DNA of 54,201 nucleotides from an uncultured Pseudomonadales bacterium (GCA_947494095.1 CANLTI010000034.1:1-54201), one strand, 5' to 3'. Numbered from the stretch's first letter, positions 19,029 through 28,856 are shown. Numbers and translations: made by a program. Notes: generated by a model not told the origin, from the letters alone.

Positions 19029-19877
19029 ATGCCAACAACTATTTTACCTACAAATACTGGCCCGCACCGTATTCATACTGTTTTGATGGGGCGACAATTT
19101 AAACTCGAGGAGGCCAACGATCTACTCGTCAAACAAAAGGGCGCTATACGCTACCGCGATGCCTATCAAATAACCTTAGCCCAAGGTGAGGCTTGGGTAT
19201 TTAACTATGGCGTTGTTGTATGCTGGAACATTGAAGAGACAGCCCGCAAAGCACTGTGCCGCGAATTATCAACCTTGATGACTGAACATTTAGACGGCTA
19301 CGAAACTGAGCAATTTCATTATCATATTGCGCAAAATAATGAATCCAGTCAAGGCGACAATACGCCAGCCAAAAACACCGATGGCCTAACTATTCATAAT
19401 GATTTTTTGTCGCTGCCTAACAACAAGCCTTTATGTCGCCTAGCCTTAAGCCATGCCTTTGCACAATCGGCAAAGCTAAGCTTTTTTGAAGATACCGCAC
19501 AGCAGGTGATTGAGCAAAACAGTTACATTTCTAAACAGTTAGCGGCGACGGGAAAGATTCCGCTGAGCCGCAACGCATTGGCCAAGTTGCGCGGAGTACT
19601 TTTTGATACCAGCAACGATATTTCGCTACACTTTAATTTATTGGACACCCCCGAATTTTTTTGGGATTACCCCGAGCTAGAGCATGACTACCGGCAGCTG
19701 GCTAAGTATTTGGATTTGGCCCCGCGCATCGAGATTCTTAACCATAAGCTCGCCACAATTCACTCGCTGCTCGATATGCTCGCTAGCGAGCAACACCATA
19801 AGCATTCATCGTTTTTGGAATGGATTATTATTGTATTAATTATGATTGATATTGTGATTTATTTTTTCCCTAAATAA
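19029..19877 (+). CDS. RMD1/YagE (DUF155) family membrane-anchored protein
   Basis: This 282-residue protein belongs to the RMD1/DUF155 family, named after yeast RMD1, whose biochemical role is unknown. The family hallmark AWVFNYGVVVCWN is near residue 60. A helical C-terminal half contains LLDTPEFFWDYPELEHDY, and the protein ends in a single membrane helix (about residues 260-280, EWIIIVLIMIDIVIYFF). The domain probably faces the cytoplasm, with the tail anchored in the membrane. It follows the ligase/peptidase cluster on the same strand after 122 bp, and a bidirectional terminator closes the group. Whether it belongs to that pathway is not shown. Confidence 0.88.
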   Translation: MPTTILPTNTGPHRIHTVLMGRQFKLEEANDLLVKQKGAIRYRDAYQITLAQGEAWVFNYGVVVCWNIEETARKALCRELSTLMTEHLDGYETEQFHYHIAQNNESSQGDNTPAKNTDGLTIHNDFLSLPNNKPLCRLALSHAFAQSAKLSFFEDTAQQVIEQNSYISKQLAATGKIPLSRNALAKLRGVLFDTSNDISLHFNLLDTPEFFWDYPELEHDYRQLAKYLDLAPRIEILNHKLATIHSLLDMLASEQHHKHSSFLEWIIIVLIMIDIVIYFFPK

Positions 19878-19881
19878 CACA

Positions 19882-19914
19882 CAAAAAAAGGCCCGCTTAA
19901 GAGCGGGCCTTTTA
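19882..19914. terminator. Bidirectional terminator between the RMD1 gene and ilvH
   Basis: AAGGCCCGCT, loop TAAG, AGCGGGCCTT, flanked by seven A on the left and a short T-run on the right. It serves the convergent genes on both sides. Confidence 0.93.
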
Positions 19915-19938
19915 CTATTGCTGTTACGTTTATAGCAG

Positions 19939-20430
19939 CTACAGGCTCAATACTTTTTCGCCACGGGCAATACCGGTAACACCCGAGCGTACCACCTCTA
20001 AAATAGAGGCTTCGCCAACCGCCTGAAAAAACGCATCGAGCTTATCGCTATGACCCACCAGCTGTACGGTATACACAGACGCTGTGACATCGACAATTTG
20101 CCCACGAAAAATATCGACACAGCGCTTGACCTCGGCGCGTTGCGAGCCGGTGGCACGCACTTTAATCAGCATTAACTCACGCTCAATATGAGCGCCCTCG
20201 GTCAGATCGACCAACTTCACCACATCGACAATTTTATTAAGATGCTTAGTGATTTGCTCGATCACATGGTCGCTACCCACAGTGGTAATGGTAAGGCGCG
20301 AGAGTGTTGAGTCTTCGGTGGGCGCTACGGTTAATGTTTCAATGTTATAACCGCGTTGCGAAAATAATCCAACCACACGCGATAGCGCACCGGGTTCGTT
20401 TTCGACTAAAACTGAAATAATACGCTTCAT
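19939..20430 (-). CDS. ilvH: Acetolactate synthase small (regulatory) subunit
   Basis: This 163-residue protein is the regulatory subunit of acetohydroxyacid synthase, conferring valine feedback inhibition. An ACT domain occupies residues 1-75, starting [30 protein letters not shown] (shown in part), followed by the ALS small-subunit C-terminal domain with HIERELMLIKV and VTASVYTVQLVG. Its ATG overlaps the last base of the ilvI stop (TAATG), so translation is coupled to the catalytic subunit. The length matches IlvH. Confidence 0.97.
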   Translation of the reverse strand: MKRIISVLVENEPGALSRVVGLFSQRGYNIETLTVAPTEDSTLSRLTITTVGSDHVIEQITKHLNKIVDVVKLVDLTEGAHIERELMLIKVRATGSQRAEVKRCVDIFRGQIVDVTASVYTVQLVGHSDKLDAFFQAVGEASILEVVRSGVTGIARGEKVLSL

Positions 20431-22184
20431 TAGGTACGCTCCGTTTTACTTAAGAACATATCTCGCATAGAGCCATTTGCGCCTGAGGGGTCATTATGCG
20501 GAATTAACATAGGGTAAACATGCTCTTTAGTGTCTACTTGAATATCCACAAAAACAACACGATCTTTCATGGCAAACACTTCGGTTAATTTATCTTTAAG
20601 CTCTGCTCGCTGACTAATACGCACGCCCACATGGCCGTAAGCTTCTGCCAGTTTAATAAAGTCCGGCAGCGACTCCTCATAAAGGCTTTCGGAGTGACGG
20701 CCGCCATAGTTCATATCTTGCCATTGCTTAACCATGCCTAGCGCTTGGTTATTTAAACAAATAATTTTGATGGGTAAATGATATTGCGTGCACGTACTGA
20801 GCTCTTGAATGCACATTTGAATACTGCCCTCGCCTGTAACACAAGCCACCACCGCATCGCGGTGTGCGTACTGCACACCCATGGCAGCAGGCAAGCCAAA
20901 GCCCATAGTGCCAAGCCCACCCGAGTTGATCCAGCGTCGCGGGTATTTGAAGGGGTAGTATTGCGCCGCAAACATCTGATGCTGGCCGACATCACTGGTT
21001 ATGTAAGCTTCACCGTTGGTGACTTCGTATAAGGCGCTAATTACCTCTTGGGGCTTGATTGCCTCGCTCGTGGTGTCGTAGCGTGGTTTAACGAGGATAC
21101 CGTGCTTTTCACGCCACTCATTAATTTGCGCCCACCAAACACTCAATGCCTCGGTATCCATGGTTTGCTTGAGCTCGTCCAATATTTGCAGCATATCGTT
21201 AAGTACGCTGTCAACGGGCCCTACAATAGGTACATCGGCTTGAACAGTTTTAGAGATGGAGGCTGGGTCTATATCGACATGTACAATTTTTGCACCGGGG
21301 CAAAACTTCTCGGTTGCGTTGGTCACGCGGTCATCAAAGCGCGCGCCTATGGCAAAAATCACATCAGCATTGTGCATGGCAAAGTTTGCCTCCACCATGC
21401 CGTGCATGCCCAGCATCCCTAAAAACTGCTTATCATCACCGGGGTATGCACCTAAACCCATGAGCGTATTCGTCACGGGGACGTTAAGCTTTTGTGCGAG
21501 TGCTGTGAGTGGCGCACTTGCATTGCCTTGTATAACACCACCGCCAGCATAAATAATAGGCCGCTTGGCCGCTAGCATAAGTTGCATGGCTTTTTTAATT
21601 TGCCCAGCATGCCCGCGAGTCGCTGGGTTGTACGAGCGCAACCGCACGGTTTCGGGGTAATGGTAATCAAATAGCTTACCCTGAGCGGTCATATCTTTGG
21701 GGATATCGACCACAACAGGGCCCGGGCGACCACTGGCGGCCAGATAATAGGCCTTTTTGATAATGGCTGGAATTTGCGCGGGGTCTTTGACTAGATAACT
21801 GTGCTTAACGATGGGCCGCGATACACCGACCATGTCGGTTTCTTGGAAGGCGTCTTCACCAATGCGGTCGCTTGCCACTTGCCCAGAGATAACCACCATA
21901 GGGATAGAATCCATATAGGCCGTTGCAATACCTGTAATGGCATTGGTGGCGCCAGGCCCCGAGGTCACTAAGCAGGTGCCAGTTAGGCCGGTAGAGCGTG
22001 AATAGGCATCGGCTGCGTGAGTGGCAGCTTGCTCATGGCGTACCAACACATGGTGCACGCGGTCTTGCCTAAAAATAGCATCATAAATGTGCAGCGCGGC
22101 GCCGCCTGGATAACCAAAAATGCACTCAACGCCTTCATCGGCCAAAGCGCGCAATAGCATATCGCCACCGGATAATTGTTCCAC
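20430..22184 (-). CDS. ilvI: Acetolactate synthase large (catalytic) subunit
   Basis: This 584-residue thiamine-diphosphate enzyme condenses pyruvate to acetolactate, or pyruvate with 2-oxobutyrate, in isoleucine, leucine and valine synthesis. The first domain carries the catalytic glutamate in [19 protein letters not shown], the middle FAD-binding domain includes [15 protein letters not shown], and the last domain binds ThDP-Mg in [18 protein letters not shown]. The start is [18 protein letters not shown]. It is the first gene of an ilvIH operon. Confidence 0.97.
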   Translation of the reverse strand: MEQLSGGDMLLRALADEGVECIFGYPGGAALHIYDAIFRQDRVHHVLVRHEQAATHAADAYSRSTGLTGTCLVTSGPGATNAITGIATAYMDSIPMVVISGQVASDRIGEDAFQETDMVGVSRPIVKHSYLVKDPAQIPAIIKKAYYLAASGRPGPVVVDIPKDMTAQGKLFDYHYPETVRLRSYNPATRGHAGQIKKAMQLMLAAKRPIIYAGGGVIQGNASAPLTALAQKLNVPVTNTLMGLGAYPGDDKQFLGMLGMHGMVEANFAMHNADVIFAIGARFDDRVTNATEKFCPGAKIVHVDIDPASISKTVQADVPIVGPVDSVLNDMLQILDELKQTMDTEALSVWWAQINEWREKHGILVKPRYDTTSEAIKPQEVISALYEVTNGEAYITSDVGQHQMFAAQYYPFKYPRRWINSGGLGTMGFGLPAAMGVQYAHRDAVVACVTGEGSIQMCIQELSTCTQYHLPIKIICLNNQALGMVKQWQDMNYGGRHSESLYEESLPDFIKLAEAYGHVGVRISQRAELKDKLTEVFAMKDRVVFVDIQVDTKEHVYPMLIPHNDPSGANGSMRDMFLSKTERT

Positions 22185-22660
22185 CTTGATATTCCTCTGT
22201 TGTCAGTACGCGGCCCAAGTGGCTCGCTCACTGGTCGTACGATTAATCATCAAATAATACTCATCACTACGTCTCTACAGCCTATTTAATATAGACGCTC
22301 GCGTGCCGTAGTCATGGAAGAAGTCGCGCTAATACAATAGTCAGCATAGGCTTATAGCCCATACTCACCGGGCGGAACCTAGGAGATGTCGGTTCCCCCA
22401 CTTTAAATGGTTAGAGCACACCGTGAGTGCTCTGAGGTAAAACATACTGAGGGTTGCCAGCTTTTACCTGCCATCGGCGAATACAGCATTTTTACAGCTG
22501 CGCTTCTAAAGTTCAAGCGCGACGCCCCAGTTTGAGCAAGTAAATTCTAATATGCGATAAAATATCGCACAAGATTGCCCAAAGATATAATACAAAATCA
22601 ATATTAAGCAATGTTATATCATAATGTGCCATTTTTTATCTGAATATATCAACGTATCAG
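22185..22660. other. ilvI upstream region with two hairpins
   Basis: About 475 bp without a gene. GGAACC (22375) pairs with GGTTCC (22391), and AGAGCAC (22413-22419) pairs with GTGCTCT (22427-22433). On the minus strand these lie in the probable ilvI leader and could form an attenuator, but I found no leader peptide rich in Ile, Leu or Val. The promoter was not located. Confidence 0.4.
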
Positions 22661-22720
22661 AGTGACGTATAGGCAAACAGGGTGGCGTATAGATAAACAG
22701 AGTGGCGTATAGACAAAATA
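22661..22720. repeat. Tandem array, 20-bp unit, three copies
   Basis: Copies at 22661-22680, 22681-22700 and 22701-22720, each close to GTGGCGTATAGATAAACAG. Non-coding, 37 bp before MITE copy B. Confidence 0.92.
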
Positions 22721-22757
22721 CTAAAGCGACGGTTTAGCCTGTCATGCTGAATAAATT

Positions 22758-23046
22758 GTAACTATTCAGCCGAACCAAAAAACCTCTATTAACAGGGTGC
22801 TGATGGGTTATTTTCTGGGCATTTAAGCGCGGGCCTTGCAGGGAAAGCAAGGGTTAGACAGTACGCCTGCATAGGGATATGCAAGATTAGACTTTGCAGG
22901 AGCACACTGTCGAGAGCGCTTATATAGCGCCCGCCCCAGCATGGATGCGTGAGGGTAGACTTTGCAGGAGCACAAAGTCGCAGATGGCTTGAGCGGCCCA
23001 GTAAATGATTCATTAGCGCCCGATTTCCGCACCTGTGAATAGTTAC
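22758..23046. mobile_element. MITE copy B, 289 bp
   Basis: It begins GTAACTATTCAGCCGAACC like copy A and ends in GTGAATAGTTAC, one base different from the perfect terminal repeat. The interior follows copy A closely but lacks one of its internal segments. The 8-bp flanks (AATAAATT and AATAGCGC) do not match, so the target duplication has decayed or the copy moved by another route. It lies between ilvI and smpB, whose promoter may lie in or beside its right end. Confidence 0.88.
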
Positions 23047-23153
23047 AATAGCGCTTAGTTACACATTAGGCACGATTAGGCACGCACACTGTATTTACAC
23101 ACTTAAACACATGCTTTAGGCTAGCCGATCCTTAAACTGCGATACCGAAGATC

Positions 23154-23642
23154 ATGGGCGCCAAAAAGAAAAAACAGCCAACCAATAACACCATTGCCAC
23201 CAACCGCCGCGCAAGGCACGACTACTTCTTAGAAGACCGCATTGAAGCGGGTTTGTCACTTGTTGGCTGGGAAGTTAAAAGCCTACGCGAAGGCAAAGCA
23301 CAGCTCACCGATAGCTACGTGTATTTTCAAAATAACGAAGCTTGGTTGATGGGTGTTCAAATTCAGCCGTTAGGTACAGCCTGCACGCACTATGTGGCAG
23401 ACCCTGTGCGCTACCGTAAGCTATTGCTTAACCGTCGTGAAATCGACCGCCTGCAAGAAGCGGTTAACCAAAAAGGTTACACCGTAGTGGCCACCAACCT
23501 GTACTGGAAGCAGCACATGGTAAAATGTGGTATTGCACTAGCCAAGGGTAAGCAGCTGCACGACAAGCGCAACACCGAAAAAGAGCGCGACTGGAGCCAA
23601 CAAAAGCAACGTGCCATGCGTGCACACAACCGCGAGTCCTAA
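23154..23642 (+). CDS. smpB: SsrA-binding protein SmpB
   Basis: This 162-residue protein binds tmRNA and delivers it to stalled ribosomes in trans-translation. It has the lysine-rich N-terminus MGAKKKKQ, then [20 protein letters not shown] and [19 protein letters not shown], the core of the SmpB beta barrel. The C-terminal tail is basic ([12 protein letters not shown]), and in SmpB this tail enters the mRNA channel. The length matches the family. The tmRNA gene itself was not found in the window. nadC follows after 2 bp. Confidence 0.98.
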   Translation: MGAKKKKQPTNNTIATNRRARHDYFLEDRIEAGLSLVGWEVKSLREGKAQLTDSYVYFQNNEAWLMGVQIQPLGTACTHYVADPVRYRKLLLNRREIDRLQEAVNQKGYTVVATNLYWKQHMVKCGIALAKGKQLHDKRNTEKERDWSQQKQRAMRAHNRES

Positions 23643-23644
23643 CT

Positions 23645-24523
23645 GTGAGTCAGCACTTTTTAGGCCTTACGGTTTCGCCCGAACAATTGCAAACCGCTAT
23701 CAACCTTAATGCCCAAGCCGCTCTCGATGAAGACATTCAAAGCGGCGACATTACCGCCGAGCTGATCCCGCCAGAGACTATCATTACGGCCCGCGTGATA
23801 ACCCGCGAAAACACCACGCTGTGTGGTCGCGCATGGGTTGAGAAGGTGTATGCTTTACTGGCCGCGCAATATCAAAGCCAAGCCAAAATCACGTGGCACC
23901 TTAATGACGGTGATACCGCCAAAGCAGGCAGCGCGCTTTTTGATATTACCGGCCATGCGCGCACACTGTTAACCGGCGAGCGCGCTGCACTTAATTTATT
24001 ACAAACACTGTGTGCAACAGCGGCTACCGCTAAGCGTTACGCCCAGCTTACCCAAGGCCACGCAATTACCTTGCTCGATACCCGCAAAACTCTACCGGGG
24101 TTGCGCATTGCGCAAAAGTACGCCGTCGCTGTGGGCGGCTGCCACAACCATCGCTTAGGCCTGTGGGACGCCTTTTTAATCAAAGAAAACCACATCGCCG
24201 CTTGCGGCGGCATTAGCCATGCTATTGCCCAAGCACGCGCACTAAAGCCGGGCAAGCCTGTGCAGGTAGAAGTAGAAACCCAGCAAGAGCTCAGCGAAGC
24301 CTTAGCCGCCAAAGCCGATATTATTATGCTTGATAATTTTAGCCGCGAAGAGACTCAAGCCATATTAAATACACCTGCACCTCACAGCATTTTTGAGGTA
24401 TCGGGCAATGTTGAGCTCAATAATTTTACGCCACTAGCCAGCTGCCAGCCTTATCGTGTTTCGGTAGGTGCGCTCACTAAACATGTCCAAGCCGTTGATT
24501 TATCGTTCCGTGTTATTGCCTAG
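23645..24523 (+). CDS. nadC: Nicotinate-nucleotide pyrophosphorylase (quinolinate phosphoribosyltransferase)
   Basis: This 292-residue enzyme converts quinolinate and PRPP to nicotinate mononucleotide in NAD synthesis. The motifs are ALDEDIQSGDITAELIP, LLTGERAALNLLQTLC, LLDTRKTLPGLRIAQKYAV, GGCHNHRLGLWDAFLIKENH, VEVETQQEL and IIMLDNFS, covering the substrate-binding arginines, histidine and lysine. The start is GTG, 2 bp after the smpB stop, suggesting translational coupling of two functionally unrelated genes. Confidence 0.97.
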   Translation: MSQHFLGLTVSPEQLQTAINLNAQAALDEDIQSGDITAELIPPETIITARVITRENTTLCGRAWVEKVYALLAAQYQSQAKITWHLNDGDTAKAGSALFDITGHARTLLTGERAALNLLQTLCATAATAKRYAQLTQGHAITLLDTRKTLPGLRIAQKYAVAVGGCHNHRLGLWDAFLIKENHIAACGGISHAIAQARALKPGKPVQVEVETQQELSEALAAKADIIMLDNFSREETQAILNTPAPHSIFEVSGNVELNNFTPLASCQPYRVSVGALTKHVQAVDLSFRVIA

Positions 24524-24607
24524 CATCACCTATCACGCATAACCTGCGTATAGGTTTGATGGCATTACAGCACCTCACCCTATTATGTTTTAAGTGCTAA
24601 ATAGCTC

Positions 24608-25612
24608 ATGCCTTCACGTCACAACCTAGCTCGCGACTTTTATATAATATTGCTGTATGCCGTTGTCGTGTGGGCATTTATGGCAATATTTGCCTGGGAT
24701 AGCATTTGGCAAGCGCTGCAGCAAAATACCAATATTGTTTCTGCCGTTATGGGGCTGGGTTCTTTTGTGGCTGGGGCAACCTGCTTGGGCGGCGGCGCCG
24801 TGGCTTTTCCTGCTTTAACTAAAATGATGGGCATCGACCCTTTTACCGCCAAGTCGTTTTCTTTGGCTATACAATCGGCAGGCATGAGCTCGGCATCGTT
24901 ATTTATTTTAGTCGCGGTCAAACATCTGCCTTGGCGCTTTATTGCATTGTATGTAAAGGGCAGCATACTAGGCTTATTAGTCGCACTGTTATGGCTAGAT
25001 CAATTAATGGCTGCCAATGATGTTCGCATTATTTTTACACTCTTTTGCCTAGGCTTTTTAATCGTATTTATTTTAGCGAATAAACACGCGGTATTTGTGC
25101 GCAGCCACATTAATACTCACACCTACAAAAGCCAGAGCATCATTGTTACCTTTGGTATAATCGGTGGCTTAGCATCGGGCTTAATGGGCTCGGGCGCTGA
25201 CTTACTGGCCTTTTGCGCGCTGGCTATTTATTTTAGACTATCGATTCGTATTGCCACACAGGTGAGTGTACTCATGATGACAGTCAATTCGCTAGTAGGC
25301 GTTGGCGTGCAAATTTTGTGGCTCGATAACATTCCACCACTTACCGCACAACTGTGGTATGCCGCCGTACCGGTGGTCATTATTGGCGCACCTATTGGCG
25401 CATTGGTCTGTAAATATATTTCACAAAGATTATTATTTATTTTTGTTATTTTGTTAGTGCTAACCGAAGTCATTACAACCCTGTGGTTAATCCCCATCGA
25501 AAACAGCAAAATAAAATATTACGCCATTGCCTTTATTTTTGCCTTAACAGGGTTATTTTTAAGCCACTGGTATCCGCACAAGCATCGAGATAACCCCGCA
25601 AAAAATGATTAG
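24608..25612 (+). CDS. TauE/SafE (TSUP) family membrane permease
   Basis: This 334-residue inner-membrane protein belongs to the sulfite/organosulfonate exporter family. It has two related halves. The first has GSFVAGATCLGGGAVAFPALTKMMGI (partial), and the second GIIGGLASGLMGSGADLLAFCALAIYF, the repeated glycine-rich motif of the family. About nine hydrophobic helices are visible. The substrate cannot be told from the sequence. Its stop overlaps the left end of a MITE composite at 25609. Confidence 0.88.
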   Translation: MPSRHNLARDFYIILLYAVVVWAFMAIFAWDSIWQALQQNTNIVSAVMGLGSFVAGATCLGGGAVAFPALTKMMGIDPFTAKSFSLAIQSAGMSSASLFILVAVKHLPWRFIALYVKGSILGLLVALLWLDQLMAANDVRIIFTLFCLGFLIVFILANKHAVFVRSHINTHTYKSQSIIVTFGIIGGLASGLMGSGADLLAFCALAIYFRLSIRIATQVSVLMMTVNSLVGVGVQILWLDNIPPLTAQLWYAAVPVVIIGAPIGALVCKYISQRLLFIFVILLVLTEVITTLWLIPIENSKIKYYAIAFIFALTGLFLSHWYPHKHRDNPAKND

Positions 25613-25860
25613 GGCGAGGCAATAATAGCTTGTTTAATTAGACGTAGAGTTCTGTTTTTCGGCAAGGCGCTCGAACGGGCTGTAACGTTTTGAGCAACGC
25701 ATCGGAGCAGGAGCCAGACATTGCACCTGCATAGGGATATGCGAGATTAGACTTTGCAGGAGCACAAAGTCGCAGATGGCTTGAGCGGCCCAGAAAATGA
25801 TTCATTAGCGCCCAATTACGGCCCCTCTGAATAGTTACTTTTATTGTTCCTCGCCCCTTA
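25609..25860. mobile_element. Second MITE family, composite copy carrying a truncated IS66-type MITE
   Basis: The outer ends are GGGCGAGGCAATAATAG at 25612 and its near reverse complement TATTGTTCCTCGCCCC ending at 25857, flanked on each side by TTA (3-bp duplication). The left arm to about 25715 matches the element at 45756-45903. From about 25715 to 25838 the sequence switches to the right part of the IS66-type MITE, including its terminal CTGAATAGTTAC. The left end of that MITE is missing, so the structure arose by insertion followed by deletion or by recombination. Confidence 0.8.
25715..25838. mobile_element. MITE copy C, right part only
   Basis: Matches copies A and B from the AGACA...GCACCTGCATA segment through to the intact right terminal repeat CTGAATAGTTAC (25827-25838). 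The left 40 percent is absent. It is embedded in an element of the other MITE family. Confidence 0.85.
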
Positions 25861-25918
25861 GCATTGTATTTTTACAACAACATTCACACACTCAACACTC
25901 CCTTAAGCAGGCTTAACG

Positions 25919-26350
25919 ATGACTGAAACACACACCAAAACCCCAGGCCAAAAAGCCCTAAAACTGTTACTTATATTTGCTGGCATAGGCCTTGTGGTTG
26001 CCGCATTATTTGCCTTTGCACCCAAGGGCTTTGACTTGGATTTAAACCAAGTCGGTAATGCTAAACCCGCCTTAGTATTTATTTACGATGCCAATTTAGG
26101 GGTAAGCTCAAAGCAAGCGGCGATCATTAACCAAGTGCGCGACACTTTAGATAAAACAACAAAAAATGGTATGCATTTTTTAATGGCTAAAATAGGCCGG
26201 CCCGACGCTAAAGTTTTTATTGAGCAACACAATGTCCGCGCCGCCGACTTAGTATTACTCGATAAAAACGGTAACATTATTAGTGTCACGCCGGGTTTAG
26301 TGAATGCTAAAGGCATTAAAGCAATGGTGGATACTGCAATGCAGCCTTAG
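25919..26350 (+). CDS. Membrane-anchored thioredoxin-fold-like protein lacking CxxC
   Basis: Not recognised with certainty. The 143-residue product has one N-terminal membrane helix (about residues 14-31, LLLIFAGIGLVVAALFAF) and a small periplasmic domain. The order of the domain (ALVFIYDANLGVSSKQAAIINQV, then MHFLMAKIGRPDAKVF, then LVLLDKNGNIISVTPG) fits a thioredoxin fold, with LVLLDKNG at the usual penultimate-strand position. There is no CxxC, so redox activity is unlikely. It faces ccoI convergently across 43 bp. A role in the oxidase assembly next door is possible but only positional. Confidence 0.6.
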   Translation: MTETHTKTPGQKALKLLLIFAGIGLVVAALFAFAPKGFDLDLNQVGNAKPALVFIYDANLGVSSKQAAIINQVRDTLDKTTKNGMHFLMAKIGRPDAKVFIEQHNVRAADLVLLDKNGNIISVTPGLVNAKGIKAMVDTAMQP

Positions 26351-26393
26351 CACACGGGCTGCGTTTTGCCGGTGGCGGTTTAAGCCGCTAGCT

Positions 26394-28856
26394 TTAATGC
26401 TGCGTTAAGCGCAATGCATTTAAAACAACAATTAAAGAGCTAGCCGACATACCAATAGCCGCCATCCAGGGCGGCACAAACCCGGCTGCCGCCAACGGCA
26501 ATGCCACTAAGTTGTAGCCTAGTGCCCACGCTAAATTTTGTTTGATAATACGCGTAACACGCTGAGAGTGCGGTATTAAACTGGCCAATTGATTTAAATC
26601 ATTATTTAATAAAATAGAGTCAGCCTGCAAGCGCGCAAGCTCACTGGCCTCGCCCATCGCACACGACACATCGGCCGCCGCTAATACCGGTACGTCATTA
26701 ATACCGTCACCCACCATCAGTACTTTTTTGCCAGCGACCTGTAAAGACTGTACATAGGCAAGTTTATTGGCCGGCGTTTGCTCACTCAGGGCCACTTTAA
26801 TACCTAGAGCGTGCTGTAGCTGCGTTACATTGGCCGCCCTATCACCACTGAGCAAGTGTACCTGTAAGCCCCTAGCTTGCAATTGCTGCACAGCACTTGC
26901 ACTACTATCACGCACCTGATCCTTTAAGCAAATCCAAGCGATTAATTGATTGTTTTGGGCTAATGCGAGCCATTGACCAGGCCCAGGATAAGCATGCTTC
27001 GTATTGTCACACGCAAAACTTAATCGCCCTAAGCGATAAGTATCGCCAGCGATAACACCTTGCACGCCTTGCGCGGTAATACTTTTTGCGCCCTCTACTG
27101 TATATTCGGTCGATAAATGACTGAAGGCTTTAGCAATAGGGTGACTACTGACTTTTTGTAAAGCGGCGGCAATCGCTAGTACATCGGCTTGCGCTAATGC
27201 GCCAGCTAAGCCTGTACAATCTAGCGGCTTAACCTCGACGATGTGTAATTGCCCGCACGTTAGCGTACCGGTTTTATCAAAAATAACATCGGTAATATGG
27301 CCCAATTGCTCCATCGCAATACCCGATGTCATTAACACCCCTTTTTTGCGTGCTGCACTTAAAGCACTGGTTAGCGCCGCCGGTGTTGCCAGCGACAACG
27401 CACAAGGACAGGTCACAACCAATACCGACAGCGTAATCCATAAAGCTTTAGCTGGCTCTTGGCTAAACCAAAAGCCAGCTACGCACACCGAGACTATCAA
27501 TACAGCCGCAACAAAATAACCCGCAATATAATCGGCGAGGGCCACCTGTTGTGGCCGCTCAGCCGCAGCCCGGTCAACTAAGCGTTCAATATGAGCTAAG
27601 CGGGTTTGCTGGCCAATGGCACCGACACTCACCCACAGCCCTGATTCAATATTTTGACTGCCAGCGACAACATGACTACCGACCATTTTATTTTGCGGCT
27701 CGGCCTCACCGGTCAATAGCGCCTCATCGGCACTGCTATGACCTTGCTCGACTGTGCCATCGCAAGGGAAGGTTTCACCCGAGTCAACCCAAATATGATC
27801 GCCCGTTTTTAAGCTTTTAACGGGGACCCTTTGCGGTTTATTTACCTCGCTTTGCTCACAACTCTCTTTTTTTAGTGCCGTTAAAGGCACTAATTGCTGC
27901 AAATTACCGGTGCGCAAAAAATTATTAAACCGTACGCGCTGCTCTAAAAAACGCCCCAGCAACAAAAAAAAGGTAAACATCGCAATCGAGTCAAAGTATA
28001 CATCGCCGGTTTGATTCACCGTGGCGATAGCGCTGGCGACATAGGCCAGTATTAACGCCAATGCCACAGGGACATCCATAATGAGGTGGCGCATTTTTAA
28101 GGCGCGCCAAGCCGCAATAAAAAAAGGGTAGCCGCTATAGAGCAACACCGGTGTTGCCATTATTAAACTCGCCCAACGCAGCAAACTTTGTAAATTAGCT
28201 TCGATGCCCTGAATCGTACCGGCATGCAACGCAATTGCGACCATGCCCGCTTGCATCATACCTAAGCCTGCAACCCCCAAGCGCAAAATAGCTTTGCGCT
28301 GACGCTGCTGCCAATCATTTTGATTATTGCGTGCAATATTGGGGTTAAGTTTAAAACCAATGCGAGCAAATTCAGCAAATACTTTACTCAATTTTATGTG
28401 CTTGGGGTCAAAGCGAATAAGCCCTTGGTGGCTACTCGAATTAACGCTTACCGTTTGTACACCGTCAAGCTTTTTGAGGTGCTGCTCTATAAGCCATACG
28501 CACGCAGTACAGGTAATACCTTCAACATTGACAGCCGCCTGCAATAAAGCAGGCTGCTGTATATCGGCTATCACAAAGTCCTCTTGAACTTCTTGTAAAT
28601 CGTAAGCCTCAAATTCAGCCAGCTGTACTTGAGTGGCCTCGGGTTTTACACCTTGTTGCTCGCGGTACCGATAATAATTTTGCAGGCCACCATCAACAAT
28701 CGCCATTGCAATTGCTTGGCAACCAGCACAACAAAAGGGCTGCTCTTGCCCGGCAATAATCGCTGTAAAACCCACCACACTCGGTAACGCGCAATGAAAA
28801 CACGGCGCTATGCTGCCCGCCGTTGGCGATGCCACTGCTGATACTGTCGTTTGCAT
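26394..28856 (-). CDS. ccoI: Copper-translocating P1B-type ATPase CcoI (FixI)
   Basis: This 820-residue ATPase exports copper to the periplasm for cbb3 oxidase assembly. The ATG at 28856 (MQTTVSAVASP) overlaps the ccoH stop as TAATG; a longer frame to 28937 is not needed. N-terminal motifs are CFHCALPS and CCAGCQA, then a heavy-metal domain with GITCTACVWLIEQHL. The membrane copper site is VVTCPCALSLATPAAL, the phosphorylation site DKTGTLTCG, the HP motif SSHPIAKA and the hinge GDGINDVPVLAAADVS. The N-terminal zinc-finger-like region is typical of FixI and absent from ordinary CopA. Confidence 0.95.
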   Translation of the reverse strand: MQTTVSAVASPTAGSIAPCFHCALPSVVGFTAIIAGQEQPFCCAGCQAIAMAIVDGGLQNYYRYREQQGVKPEATQVQLAEFEAYDLQEVQEDFVIADIQQPALLQAAVNVEGITCTACVWLIEQHLKKLDGVQTVSVNSSSHQGLIRFDPKHIKLSKVFAEFARIGFKLNPNIARNNQNDWQQRQRKAILRLGVAGLGMMQAGMVAIALHAGTIQGIEANLQSLLRWASLIMATPVLLYSGYPFFIAAWRALKMRHLIMDVPVALALILAYVASAIATVNQTGDVYFDSIAMFTFFLLLGRFLEQRVRFNNFLRTGNLQQLVPLTALKKESCEQSEVNKPQRVPVKSLKTGDHIWVDSGETFPCDGTVEQGHSSADEALLTGEAEPQNKMVGSHVVAGSQNIESGLWVSVGAIGQQTRLAHIERLVDRAAAERPQQVALADYIAGYFVAAVLIVSVCVAGFWFSQEPAKALWITLSVLVVTCPCALSLATPAALTSALSAARKKGVLMTSGIAMEQLGHITDVIFDKTGTLTCGQLHIVEVKPLDCTGLAGALAQADVLAIAAALQKVSSHPIAKAFSHLSTEYTVEGAKSITAQGVQGVIAGDTYRLGRLSFACDNTKHAYPGPGQWLALAQNNQLIAWICLKDQVRDSSASAVQQLQARGLQVHLLSGDRAANVTQLQHALGIKVALSEQTPANKLAYVQSLQVAGKKVLMVGDGINDVPVLAAADVSCAMGEASELARLQADSILLNNDLNQLASLIPHSQRVTRIIKQNLAWALGYNLVALPLAAAGFVPPWMAAIGMSASSLIVVLNALRLTQH

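Noticed and set aside
22185..22660. Leader-peptide attenuator for ilvI
   Set aside because: Hairpins are present, but no short frame rich in branched-chain codons and no run of T after the stem were found.
22185..23153. tmRNA gene next to smpB
   Set aside because: No tRNA-like ends or tag-encoding frame were found; the region holds a tandem array and a MITE copy.
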